DNA from: Clostridia bacterium
GTDB taxonomy: Bacteria > Bacillota_A > Clostridia > Christensenellales > Borkfalkiaceae
Assembly: GCA_017507595.1 (NCBI GenBank)
Contig: JAFWAM010000108.1
Span: 1 to 9,780 of the forward strand
Reading direction: 5' to 3'
Length of the DNA: 9,780 bases
In this document: positions 1-5,561 of the stretch, in pieces
Layout of the letters: each line of letters opens with the position of its first letter
Position numbering within the stretch: the stretch's first letter is position 1
Translations under genes and position numbers: made by a program
The notes under the pieces: generated by a model
Database searches by the model: none
What the model was told of the DNA's origin: nothing
Seen by the model: only the letters and a program-made list of their open reading frames with translations

Positions 1-181
1 CTGCGCAGGTTGCGTAGGGTGAATCTGCATATCCGGTCTGAACCAGTGGCAGCATCTGCCAATAGCTGTGTCCGGATTTTTTCAAAAAGTCAACGAAATG
101 GTAAGCCCATTTACCAAGTGAGCCTATACTGTATTTTGAAGGCAGAGAAAATACAGGCATCAATAAGCCACATTTTTTCAT
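1..181 (-). CDS. malQ: 4-alpha-glucanotransferase, N-terminal part (truncated by window edge)
   Basis: The product would transfer alpha-1,4-glucan segments between maltodextrins in the cytoplasm (GH77, amylomaltase), as part of starch, glycogen or maltose use. Only the first 60 codons are in the window. The ATG at 181 is preceded by AAAGGAGC (189-196), a good ribosome binding site. The visible protein has the family N-terminus: PVFSLPSKYSIGSLG (residues 9-23), then SYWQMLPL (39-46), then TGYADSPY (49-56), which resembles the usual WQxLPL...TGYGDSPYQ region. The gene is separated from recR by 168 nt and is probably a separate transcription unit, although no clear promoter is visible. The catalytic Asp/Glu/Asp residues lie beyond the edge, so activity cannot be judged. 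Confidence 0.85.
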   Translation of the reverse strand, partial: MKKCGLLMPVFSLPSKYSIGSLGKWAYHFVDFLKKSGHSYWQMLPLVQTGYADSPYATCA

Positions 182-219
182 AATAATTGCTCCTTTAACC
201 CAAGATGGGTTTTATCCTT

Positions 220-234
220 GCCGCACCTTGCGGC
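220..234. other. Short GC hairpin in the recR-malQ gap
   Basis: GCCGCA, loop CCT, TGCGGC forms a perfect 6-bp stem. On the plus strand a T-rich stretch follows (235-262), but no plus-strand gene lies upstream. On the minus strand it sits in the malQ leader and lacks a T tail. A second small hairpin (AACCC 197-201 / GGGTT 207-211) lies just before the malQ ribosome binding site. Leader structure is possible; termination is not supported. Confidence 0.3.
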
Positions 235-295
235 TGTTATTTTTGTTATTGTTTTTTTGTTTCGTAAAGCGCCAAATCGGCGCATAGCCTTGCAA

Positions 296-331
296 AACGT
301 CCTGATTTTTTAATAACGTCCTGCATTTTTT
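296..331. repeat. Tandem direct repeat AACGTCCTG(C)ATTTTTT
   Basis: AACGTCCTG occurs at 296-304 and again at 315-323, 19 nt apart. Each copy is followed by a run of Ts. It lies between the end of recR and malQ. It could be a short duplication or a two-site operator in the malQ leader; the sequence alone does not decide. Confidence 0.5.
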
Positions 332-349
332 GTTGCGGACACGAAAAAA

Positions 350-943
350 TTACATTTCGCGGCGGTCAATGATAGCCCTTGAAAGGGAGCCAATATCTGC
401 GTATTCAAGATCTGTGCCGACCGCAATGCCGTGGGCAAGACGGGTAACCTTAATGCCAAGGGGTTTTATTATCTTTGCAAGATACATTGCAGTTGCCTCG
501 CCCTCGACGTCGGGGTTGGTGGCGATGATGACCTCCTGGGTCTTACCGTCGGAAAGCCTTGATAAAAGCTCCTTAATGCGGATGTCGTTGGGGCCGATAC
601 CCTCCATTGGATTAATGGTGCCGTGAAGCACGTGATAAACACCCTCGTGACGGCCGGATTTTTCAATTGCGACCACGTCTTTAGGTTCTTTTACGACGCA
701 AATTATCCTTGGGTCCCTTACCCTGCACACGTCGCAGATCTCACTTTCGGAGAAGTTGCCGCAGACGTTGCAATAGCGGACTTCCTTTTTGACCCTTAAA
801 ATGGCGTTTGCAAATTCCTCGGCCTCGCTTTCGGTCATGGAAATAACCTTGTAGGCATAGCGCTGGGCAGTTTTCGTGCCAACGCCGGGTAGTTTTGTGA
901 ATTGGTTTATAAGCCGACCGATCGGCTCAATGAAAACCTTCAT
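350..943 (-). CDS. recR: Recombination protein RecR
   Basis: RecR works with RecO (and RecF) to load RecA onto SSB-coated single-stranded DNA during gap repair. All family parts are visible in order: a helix-hairpin-helix around LPGVGTKTAQR (residues 18-28), a zinc finger with Cys58, Cys61, Cys70 and Cys73, a Toprim domain (KEPKDVVAIE, and TNPDVEGEATAMYL further on), and a C-terminal HGIAVGTDLEYAD motif. The length of 197 aa matches the family. I chose ATG 943, which shares one base with the ybaB stop (TGATG). A TTG at 946 would add one residue. A G-run (953-958) within ybaB provides the ribosome binding site. It is the last gene of the mrnC-rlmB-sigH-dnaX-ybaB-recR operon. The dnaX-ybaB-recR order is standard in bacteria. 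Confidence 0.96.
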   Translation of the reverse strand: MKVFIEPIGRLINQFTKLPGVGTKTAQRYAYKVISMTESEAEEFANAILRVKKEVRYCNVCGNFSESEICDVCRVRDPRIICVVKEPKDVVAIEKSGRHEGVYHVLHGTINPMEGIGPNDIRIKELLSRLSDGKTQEVIIATNPDVEGEATAMYLAKIIKPLGIKVTRLAHGIAVGTDLEYADIGSLSRAIIDRREM

Positions 944-1278
944 CAAAACATGCCCCCCATCTTGTTGTAAGCGCCCATTTTTTCCTCGTAAAGCTTATCT
1001 GCTGAAGCGCTTGCACTGTTGTATGCGGCCATAATAAGATCCTCTAACATTTCAACGTCCTCGGGATCAACCACGGTAGGATCAATGCTTACGCCCTTAA
1101 CGACCTTTTTGCCGTTGACGGTAACCTTAACTGCGCCACCGCCTGCTTCGCCGACGAGAAGGGCTTCTTCAAGCTCCTCCTGAGCCCTTTGGATGTCTTC
1201 CTGCATTTTTTGTGCCTGCTTCATAAGCTGTTGCATCTGATTGCCGCCGAAGCCGCCGCTAAATTTATTGTATGCCAT
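943..1278 (-). CDS. ybaB: Nucleoid-associated protein, YbaB/EbfC family
   Basis: This is a small dimeric DNA-binding protein of the nucleoid; its exact role in Firmicutes is not settled. The 111-aa product has the typical plan: a Gly/Gln-rich start, a charged amphipathic helix with MQQLMKQAQKMQEDI (residues 15-29), then a beta segment VKVTVNGKKVVKGVSIDP, and a C-terminal acidic helix ending near KLYEEKMG. The ATG at 1278 has an excellent ribosome binding site, AAGGAGA (1285-1291). The gene follows dnaX after a 78-nt spacer, the largest gap in this operon, and overlaps recR by one base. No convincing internal promoter was found in the spacer. A small GGACT-AAA-AGTCC hairpin straddles the dnaX stop. 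Confidence 0.95.
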   Translation of the reverse strand: MAYNKFSGGFGGNQMQQLMKQAQKMQEDIQRAQEELEEALLVGEAGGGAVKVTVNGKKVVKGVSIDPTVVDPEDVEMLEDLIMAAYNSASASADKLYEEKMGAYNKMGGMF

Positions 1279-1356
1279 AATTTATCTCCTTAAATATGTG
1301 TTATTTTTATTGTTTTTTGCTGAAAAAGTGTTGTTAACCGACCTATAGAGGGACTT

Positions 1357-3252
1357 TTAGTCCTTTACGGTTATTTTTCCGTCAAACATTTTGTTGACGG
1401 CTTCCGCGTCCTGTAAAAACTTGTCCTCCTCCGTATCCTCGCCGCCGACGCGCTTAATAACCACGTCGTAAGGGGCAAAAGTATTGACGGCCGCCTTTAA
1501 AACGGCTTTGCTTTCGGGCTTTAATAAAAGATTGTATTCGTTTTCGCCGTCGACAAGGACGTATAAAACGTTTTCCTCAATTTTTGTGTCAAGATCCTGG
1601 CAGGCAACCCAAAGCATAAGGTTTTTATCTGCGCGAAGCTTTTTAAGCACGGTACCCCAAAGCCTTGCGTCGGAAACCCTATCCCGTAAAACGCTGCCCT
1701 TTGCCGTCGGCGCTGCGACTTGCTGTGGCTTTTGAGGTTGTTCGGGCGTTTTGTCTTCCGTGTGAAGGGGCTTTTTTGCCTCCTCACGAGAGGGTTCAAA
1801 GAATCCGTCAATTTCAAAACCGATCTGGTTTTCGGGTGGGGCAAAGCTGTCGTCAATGGGCGGAGCGTCCTCGTCGGACACGTAATCAAACCCGGCAAGT
1901 CTTGATATCTTTTTGGGTGAATCATCCACCTTAACGGCGGGTTTTTCCTCCTCAATATGGTCAATAACAGGCTTATAGGCGGGTTTTTCGGTTTTTTGCT
2001 CCATTTTTGGCGCTTCGGCCTCTATCGCCTTATAAGAAGGCTTTTCAACCACCTTATCAACCGTTTTAACTGTGGTATCAATCTTTACGCCCTTTTCCTC
2101 AATTAAGGCAAGCTTCTTTTCTAAAGCGGCGATACGACCGATGAGGGCGTCAAAGTTGTAATCCTCCGCGGGGAGGGTGCTTTTTACTGCGGCGGTTTCA
2201 AAAACCACTCTGGGGTGTGTACTGTACTTAAGTTCGGTTTCTATCTGGGCGAAATTTTCAAGCACCCTTAAAAGACGGTGGCTGTCACCCTTGTCGGCAA
2301 GCTTTTTAAGCATATCATACTCCCCTTGGGGTATCATAAGTATATCCTTTGCCGCGCTGCAGGTCTTTACGACCAGTATATCCCTTATCATGGCGCAAAC
2401 GTCGTTTGTTAAGACGTTGACGCTTTTACCCAAGGTAATAAGACCCTCGGTTTTCGTTAAGACCTCGCCGATATCGCCGTCAAGCACGGCCCCCACAAGG
2501 GCCATGGTTTTAGTGCTGTCAGAAGCACCAATAAGGTCGATAACCTGCTTATAGGTCAACTTTTCGTTGTTATAAGACAGGCAAAGATCGGCAAGGGACA
2601 GGGCGTCCCTTACGCTGCCCTCGCCCGATTTTGCAATTAGGGCAACGGCTTCCTTTTCGTAGTCCTTCCCTTCGGTTTTATAAATGTCCTCAATAAGCTT
2701 TTGAATGACCTGATCTGCAACCAGATGGAAATCAAAGCGCATACACCTCGACAAAATGGTCGCAGGGAGCTTTTGAGGCTCAGTGGTGGCAAGGATAAAA
2801 ACGGCGTGGGAGGGCGGCTCCTCCAAGGTCTTTAAAAGGGCGTTGAAGGCCTCCGTGGTAAGCATGTGGACTTCGTCGATAATATAGACCTTGTATTTGC
2901 CTGCAACGGGCGGATACTGAACGTTACTGCGGATCTCCTGAACGTTATCCACCTTGTTGTTTGAAGCCGCGTCGATCTCTAAAATATCAAGGTTTGTGGG
3001 AACTGCCAGGCTTTTGCAGGCCTCGCAGACGCCACAGGGAGAGCCGTTTTGCGGATCGAGGCAGTTTATTGCCCTTGCAAAAATTTTGGCGACGGACGTT
3101 TTGCCCGTACCCCTTGCGCCGCAAAACAGATAGGCATGACCCACCCTTTGGGTGTTGATCTGATTTATTAAGGTTTTTACTACGTGCTCCTGCCCGATTA
3201 CCTGATCAAAATCGGTCGGGCGGAACCTTCTGTATATGGCAAGATATGACAC
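1357..3252 (-). CDS. dnaX: DNA polymerase III subunit tau (clamp loader ATPase)
   Basis: DnaX is the AAA+ motor of the clamp loader that places the beta sliding clamp on primed DNA; the tau form also ties the polymerases together. The 631-aa protein shows the N-terminal RRFRPxxFDQVIGQ motif, Walker A GARGTGKT (45-52), a zinc module (Cys64, Cys73, Cys76, Cys79), Walker B DEVH (126-129), sensor 1 ATTEP (155-159) and the SRC arginine-finger motif (168-170). After about residue 365 comes a Lys/Glu/Pro-rich linker, then a folded C-terminal part (from about 515) expected to contact the polymerase. The start is GTG at 3252, overlapping the sigH TAG by one base, with AGGAGG at 3258-3263 as ribosome binding site. 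An in-frame A AAA AAG heptamer at codons 492-494 could produce a shorter form by -1 frameshifting. Confidence 0.97.
   Translation of the reverse strand: MSYLAIYRRFRPTDFDQVIGQEHVVKTLINQINTQRVGHAYLFCGARGTGKTSVAKIFARAINCLDPQNGSPCGVCEACKSLAVPTNLDILEIDAASNNKVDNVQEIRSNVQYPPVAGKYKVYIIDEVHMLTTEAFNALLKTLEEPPSHAVFILATTEPQKLPATILSRCMRFDFHLVADQVIQKLIEDIYKTEGKDYEKEAVALIAKSGEGSVRDALSLADLCLSYNNEKLTYKQVIDLIGASDSTKTMALVGAVLDGDIGEVLTKTEGLITLGKSVNVLTNDVCAMIRDILVVKTCSAAKDILMIPQGEYDMLKKLADKGDSHRLLRVLENFAQIETELKYSTHPRVVFETAAVKSTLPAEDYNFDALIGRIAALEKKLALIEEKGVKIDTTVKTVDKVVEKPSYKAIEAEAPKMEQKTEKPAYKPVIDHIEEEKPAVKVDDSPKKISRLAGFDYVSDEDAPPIDDSFAPPENQIGFEIDGFFEPSREEAKKPLHTEDKTPEQPQKPQQVAAPTAKGSVLRDRVSDARLWGTVLKKLRADKNLMLWVACQDLDTKIEENVLYVLVDGENEYNLLLKPESKAVLKAAVNTFAPYDVVIKRVGGEDTEEDKFLQDAEAVNKMFDGKITVKD
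1771..1784 (-). other. Candidate programmed frameshift site in dnaX (A AAA AAG with adjacent AGGAGG)
   Basis: Read on the minus strand, the dnaX frame runs GAG GAG GCA AAA AAG, so the heptamer A AAA AAG (1777-1771) is in the correct X XXY YYZ phase. E. coli dnaX uses the same heptamer. AGGAGG (1784-1779) lies one base upstream. This is closer than the roughly 10-nt spacing of the E. coli stimulator, so it may not help a -1 slip. A -1 shift would add 30 codons and stop at TAG 1681-1679, giving about 524 aa instead of 631 and removing the C-terminal domain. Only a weak 4-bp CTTC/GAAG hairpin follows. Frameshifting is inferred, not shown. Confidence 0.5.
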
Positions 3253-3836
3253 TATTGCCTCCTGAAAACTTTGGTTTTTTCCTTTATTCTTTGAATGGTG
3301 TTATCGATAGACTTGGGCGTTTTATTAAGGGCCTTTGCGATCTCCTGATACTTTTGACCCTGTACGAACAGGTCAAATACCTTACCCTCAAGAGGAGATA
3401 GGCGCTTTTTTATCTCTGAAATAGATTCGTTAAAGCGCTCCTCGTCGATAAGGCTGTCCTCGGGGGATTGGCTTGAAGGCTCCTCCTTGCCGTCGAAAAT
3501 CTCGCCAAGGGAAACTGAGTTTGCAAATACCTTGTTTTTTTCGGTACCTGCCCCGTGGACAAGATTTATCATTTTATTTTTGATGCAGTGATAAGAAAAC
3601 GTCTTAAACGACGAGCTGGTCGGTCTGTCGCCGTCGTACCTTGTGACCGCCGTGAACAGGCCGATAAGCCCCTCCTGCGCAAGGTCGTCCTCGTCGCCGC
3701 CCACCAAAAAGTAACGCCTTGCAAGGCTTCTTATGGCGGGGCGATAACGGGCGCAGATTTCTTCAAAGGCCTGTGCATCGCCCTGTTTGTGGAGCCTTAC
3801 AAGCTCCTCATCGGTAAGAAGATTTAGATCTTTCAT
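3252..3836 (-). CDS. sigH: RNA polymerase sigma factor, SigH (Spo0H) family
   Basis: SigH-type factors direct RNA polymerase to transition-phase, competence and early sporulation promoters. The 194-aa protein has a TDEELVRLHKQGD start (residues 8-20), the core-binding region 2 signature around YFLVGGDEDDLAQEGLIGL (42-60), and region 4 with a helix-turn-helix KYQEIAKALNKTPKSIDN (about 162-179) very like SigH. Region 2.4, which reads the -10 element, differs from the Bacillus SigH pattern. An in-frame extension to 3917 exists inside rlmB, but family alignment and the G-rich ribosome binding site (3842-3846) favour ATG 3836. The gene lies 31 nt after rlmB, as in the Bacillus mrnC-rlmB-rae1-sigH cluster but without rae1, and its stop overlaps the dnaX start. 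Another sigma-70 subgroup is possible but less likely. Confidence 0.85.
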   Translation of the reverse strand: MKDLNLLTDEELVRLHKQGDAQAFEEICARYRPAIRSLARRYFLVGGDEDDLAQEGLIGLFTAVTRYDGDRPTSSSFKTFSYHCIKNKMINLVHGAGTEKNKVFANSVSLGEIFDGKEEPSSQSPEDSLIDEERFNESISEIKKRLSPLEGKVFDLFVQGQKYQEIAKALNKTPKSIDNTIQRIKEKTKVFRRQ

Positions 3837-3841
3837 CCGTA

Positions 3842-3861
3842 CCCCCGTGGGGCATTGCCCC
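3842..3861 (-). promoter_or_regulatory. Leader with two exclusive hairpins at the sigH ribosome binding site
   Basis: In the minus-strand RNA, GGGGC (3861-3857) can pair with GCCCC (3853-3849) across loop AAU. The same CCCC can instead pair with the GGGG of the sigH Shine-Dalgarno run (3846-3842) across loop ACG. The first fold leaves the ribosome binding site open and the second hides it. The rlmB stop (3870-3868) lies six nt upstream of the first arm, so ribosomes finishing rlmB would cover that arm. A regulatory role is inferred from the pairing alone. Confidence 0.4.
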
Positions 3862-3867
3862 GTAAAT

Positions 3868-4587
3868 TTAAAAGTTTCTCTGACGGACGGCCTCGTATAA
3901 GGCAACGCCTGTTGCAACCGATGCGTTAAGAGAATTTATCTTGCCGTACATGGGGATGGACATGACCCCGTCGCACAAGGACCTCGTCAGCTTATTAACG
4001 CCCGTATCCTCGCCGCCGATAACGATGGCAAGCTTACCCTTAAGATTGGTTTTATACATATTTTCGCCGCCAAGCTCCAGGGCGTAAACAAAGATGAATT
4101 CTTCCTTAAGCTTTTTAATGGCGTCGTTTATATTGCCGACGCGGGCGATTTTTACGTGGTTCGCACTCCCCTCGGAAATGCGCATAACGACCTCGTTTAC
4201 GGAGGCCGCGCGGCGCTTTCCTATAATAATGCCGTCAACCCCCGAGCATTCCGCAACCCTTATAATGCTACCTAAGTTATGGGTATCCTCTATACCGTCG
4301 AGGACGAGTATAAACCCATCCTTGTCCTTTACTGAGTCAATGATTTTCTCAAGCTCGCTATAGACAAAATCTGTCACGTACGCCACGAAGCCCTGATGCT
4401 TTTTGGTTACGCTTTCCTTATCGAGAACGGACTTTTCGCAATAGGAAAATTTAATGCCGCTCTCCTTTATATCGCGGACGAGATCGCGGGATTCCTTATC
4501 CCGGAGCCCGTTTTGCACCAAGACCTTGTCAACCGTCTGGGAGGAATTTAACAGCTCCCTTACGGCGTTTCTACCTTCAACCTTCAT
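3868..4587 (-). CDS. rlmB: 23S rRNA (guanosine-2'-O-)methyltransferase, RlmB/TrmH (SpoU) family
   Basis: This is a SAM-dependent 2'-O-methyltransferase of the SPOUT (knotted) fold; RlmB modifies a guanosine in 23S rRNA. The 239-aa length is typical. An N-terminal substrate-binding domain (EGRNAVRELL, residues 4-13; KKHQGFVAYV, 62-71) precedes the catalytic domain. SpoU motif 1 is DGIEDTHNLGSIIR (97-110), with Asn104 and the catalytic-type Arg110. Motif 2 is IGGEDTGV (190-197). Motif 3 is IPMYGKINSLNASVA (211-225). Motif 1 has DT where DP is usual, and motif 2 has GGED where GSEG is usual; both are modest deviations. The ATG at 4587 lies inside the end of mrnC (11-nt overlap), preceded by GAGGA (4593-4597). 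The order mrnC-rlmB-sigH matches other Firmicutes. The exact target nucleotide cannot be read from sequence. Confidence 0.9.
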   Translation of the reverse strand: MKVEGRNAVRELLNSSQTVDKVLVQNGLRDKESRDLVRDIKESGIKFSYCEKSVLDKESVTKKHQGFVAYVTDFVYSELEKIIDSVKDKDGFILVLDGIEDTHNLGSIIRVAECSGVDGIIIGKRRAASVNEVVMRISEGSANHVKIARVGNINDAIKKLKEEFIFVYALELGGENMYKTNLKGKLAIVIGGEDTGVNKLTRSLCDGVMSIPMYGKINSLNASVATGVALYEAVRQRNF

Positions 4588-4987
4588 TGTTTTCCTCTTC
4601 TATCTGATAGTTTAATACGTAATTTAACCTTTCCACGTCGTCGCATAGATACAAAAAGCCAATGACTGCCTCAATGCCCGTGGATTTGTTATACTCCGAA
4701 ACCTTTGCGTTTTTTGCGTGGGAGGGCTTTTTTGCGTTGCGACCGCGGCGAAAAATATCCTTTTCCTCCTCGGTAAGGTTGGGAAAAATGCTGTCGGCAA
4801 GCCTTGCCTGAGCCTTGGCACGAAGCACCTGTGAGGCTATTTCGTTAAGGCGGCCGCTTTTATAATCGGTCTCTAATGCGATTTTTTTGCGCACGAAAAG
4901 GGTCTGGACACTGTCGCCGATAAAGGCAAGGACAATGGGACTCATTAACAGGGCTTTTTCGCGGCTTATGGGTTTGTCGAACTTCAA
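4577..4987 (-). CDS. mrnC: Mini-ribonuclease III
   Basis: Mini-RNase III is a dimeric RNase III catalytic domain without a dsRNA-binding domain; in Bacillus it trims 23S rRNA precursor ends. The 136-aa product shows the family motifs: LAFIGDSVQTLFVR (residues 20-33), with catalytic-type Asp25; FRRGRNAK (79-86); and HAKNAKVSEYNKSTGIEAVIGFLYL, with catalytic-type Glu106. The start is TTG at 4987, supported by AGAGGT at 4993-4998 with 5-nt spacing. The next in-frame Met (residue 15) would delete part of the conserved N-terminus. It is the first gene of the leftward operon, about 45 nt downstream of the predicted transcription start, and overlaps rlmB by 11 nt. Its neighbours fit joint control of rRNA maturation and modification. 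Confidence 0.93.
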   Translation of the reverse strand: MKFDKPISREKALLMSPIVLAFIGDSVQTLFVRKKIALETDYKSGRLNEIASQVLRAKAQARLADSIFPNLTEEEKDIFRRGRNAKKPSHAKNAKVSEYNKSTGIEAVIGFLYLCDDVERLNYVLNYQIEEENNEG

Positions 4988-5038
4988 AATTGACCTCTGA
5001 GATTTTTATATTGGCATTTTACCCCAATTATACATAAC

Positions 5039-5067
5039 ATTTTAACACAACGAAAAAAAAATATCAA
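5039..5067 (-). promoter_or_regulatory. Sigma-A promoter of the mrnC-recR operon
   Basis: On the minus strand, -35 TTGATA (5067-5062), a 17-nt spacer, and -10 TAAAAT (5044-5039) preceded by TGT make an extended -10. The predicted start is near 5032, about 45 nt before the mrnC TTG. A second perfect TATAAT (5032-5027) lies just downstream, but no good -35 accompanies it. A 9-nt T run within the spacer and AT-rich DNA upstream (5068-5100) may strengthen the promoter. No SigH-type promoter was seen. Confidence 0.75.
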
Positions 5068-5181
5068 TTGATTATATATTAATATACGGTAAAAATTTAA
5101 CTTATTTTGCGCGCGAGGGTTTTAGCGTTTACAAAGCCCTTTTTTAGCGGCAAAAATTTTGCAAATAAAAAGCCGACCGTT

Positions 5182-5215
5182 TTAGCGTGATATTCTTAAC
5201 GGAGTATCACGCTAA
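5182..5215. repeat. 11-bp perfect inverted repeat
   Basis: TTAGCGTGATA (5182-5192) and TATCACGCTAA (5205-5215) are perfect reverse complements around a 12-nt loop. TTTTAGCG also occurs at 5120-5127 and 5142-5149, so this octamer appears three times within 70 bp. The stem forms the left internal part of the composite element. Confidence 0.75.
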
Positions 5216-5217
5216 CT

Positions 5218-5378
5218 AAGTTTGCCCTTAGGGCAAGTGAAGTTATCTACGATAGTGAAGTTCACTTCGTGAGTGAAGTTTCGCCTGACGGCGAAGTGAG
5301 GGCAAACTTAACTTCACTTGTGCGTAGTACAAACTTCACTGCGCAATAGCTTCACTTTTGCGATAGCGAAAACTTCAC
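5218..5378. repeat. GTGAAGTT/AACTTCAC periodic mini-hairpin array
   Basis: GTGAAGTT occurs at 5237, 5255 and 5273, exactly 18 nt apart. The inverted form AACTTCAC occurs at 5310, 5332 and 5371, with a degenerate copy at 5348. The spacers are themselves small hairpins: TTGCCC-TTA-GGGCAA, TATC-TAC-GATA, TCAC-TTC-GTGA, TCGCC-TGAC-GGCGA, TTGTGC-GTA-GTACAA and TTTTGC-GATA-GCGAAA (last two with a G-T pair). In addition AAGTTTGCCCT (5218-5228) pairs perfectly with AGGGCAAACTT (5299-5309), and CAAGTGAAGTT (5234-5244) with AACTTCACTTG (5310-5320). The array can therefore fold locally or as a long-range cruciform. Confidence 0.85.
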
Positions 5379-5381
5379 TAA

Positions 5382-5430
5382 CAGAAAAAGAGATAACATT
5401 TCGACGAACACGATTTGTTATCTCTTTCTG
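5382..5430. repeat. Long AT-rich inverted repeat
   Basis: CAGAAAAAGAGATAACA (5382-5398) pairs with TGTTATCTCTTTCTG (5416-5430), 15 bp with a two-base AA bulge, around a 17-nt loop. On the minus strand the second arm ends TCTCTTTTTCTG, so it might help end cwlD transcription. It is not a classical GC-rich terminator. Confidence 0.65.
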
Positions 5431-5492
5431 TTTGTAATAAGTGTTTGGGCTTAGCCCCTAATGGGTTTGACCAGTCAAATGCGATGCTCGCA

Positions 5493-5523
5493 CTTAGCGG
5501 CGTTGTTCAGATTCTCCGCTAAG
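5493..5523. repeat. 8-bp stem near the right end of the composite element
   Basis: CTTAGCGG (5493-5500) and CCGCTAAG (5516-5523) are perfect inverted copies around a 15-nt loop. GCGA-TGC-TCGC (5481-5491) precedes it. Just downstream, CAGCC (5529-5533) pairs with GGCTG (5541-5545), followed by CTTTTT, a plus-strand terminator shape although no plus-strand gene lies upstream. Confidence 0.6.
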
Positions 5524-5561
5524 GACGTCAGCCCTTGGTCGGCTGCTTTTTAAATTCCAAA

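Larger units (their letters stand above)
5171..5544. repeat. Composite intergenic element with 8-bp inverted ends and nested hairpins
   Basis: The gene-free stretch between cwlD and the mrnC promoter is mostly filled by this element. Its ends are AGCCGACC (5171-5178) and GGTCGGCT (5537-5544), preceded by AAAA on the left and followed by GCTTTTT on the right. Inside are an 11-bp inverted repeat (5182-5215), a periodic GTGAAGTT/AACTTCAC hairpin array (5218-5378), a 15-bp inverted repeat (5382-5430), small hairpins (GGGC-TTA-GCCC 5447-5457; TTGAC-CA-GTCAA 5467-5478) and an 8-bp stem (5493-5523). No coding frame is apparent and no target-site duplication is visible. It resembles a MITE or BIME-like repeat. 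Mobility is unproven, and the boundaries rest on the terminal inverted repeat alone. Confidence 0.6.

Noticed and set aside
1279..1356. Small RNA (SRP RNA) or tRNA near dnaX
   Set aside because: SRP RNA often lies next to dnaX in Firmicutes, but the 78-nt gap has no SRP domain IV or tRNA fold, and upstream of dnaX there is no gap at all.
1521..1964. 147-codon open frame overlapping dnaX in another frame
   Set aside because: No family resemblance and no start signal; dnaX in this region is a well-supported coding frame. It matters only as the +1 frame at the slip site.
2944..2952. TTATCCACC inside dnaX as a further DnaA box
   Set aside because: One mismatch at the last, strongly conserved base, and it lies within conserved coding sequence.
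3837..3917. 27-codon N-terminal extension of sigH
   Set aside because: It lies inside rlmB, has no family similarity, and the ATG at 3836 has its own ribosome binding site.
5027..5032. TATAAT as the main -10 of the mrnC promoter
   Set aside because: No acceptable -35 at 16-18 nt; the extended -10 at 5039-5047 with TTGATA at 17 nt is better.
5218..5378. Possible CRISPR array from regular GTGAAGTT repeats
   Set aside because: Repeat units are only 8 nt, spacers are 10-15 nt hairpins rather than unique sequences, the array inverts half-way, and no cas gene is near.
5529..5551. Plus-strand terminator at CAGCC/GGCTG plus CTTTTT
   Set aside because: The shape is present but no plus-strand gene lies upstream; the arms are better explained as the right end of the composite element.
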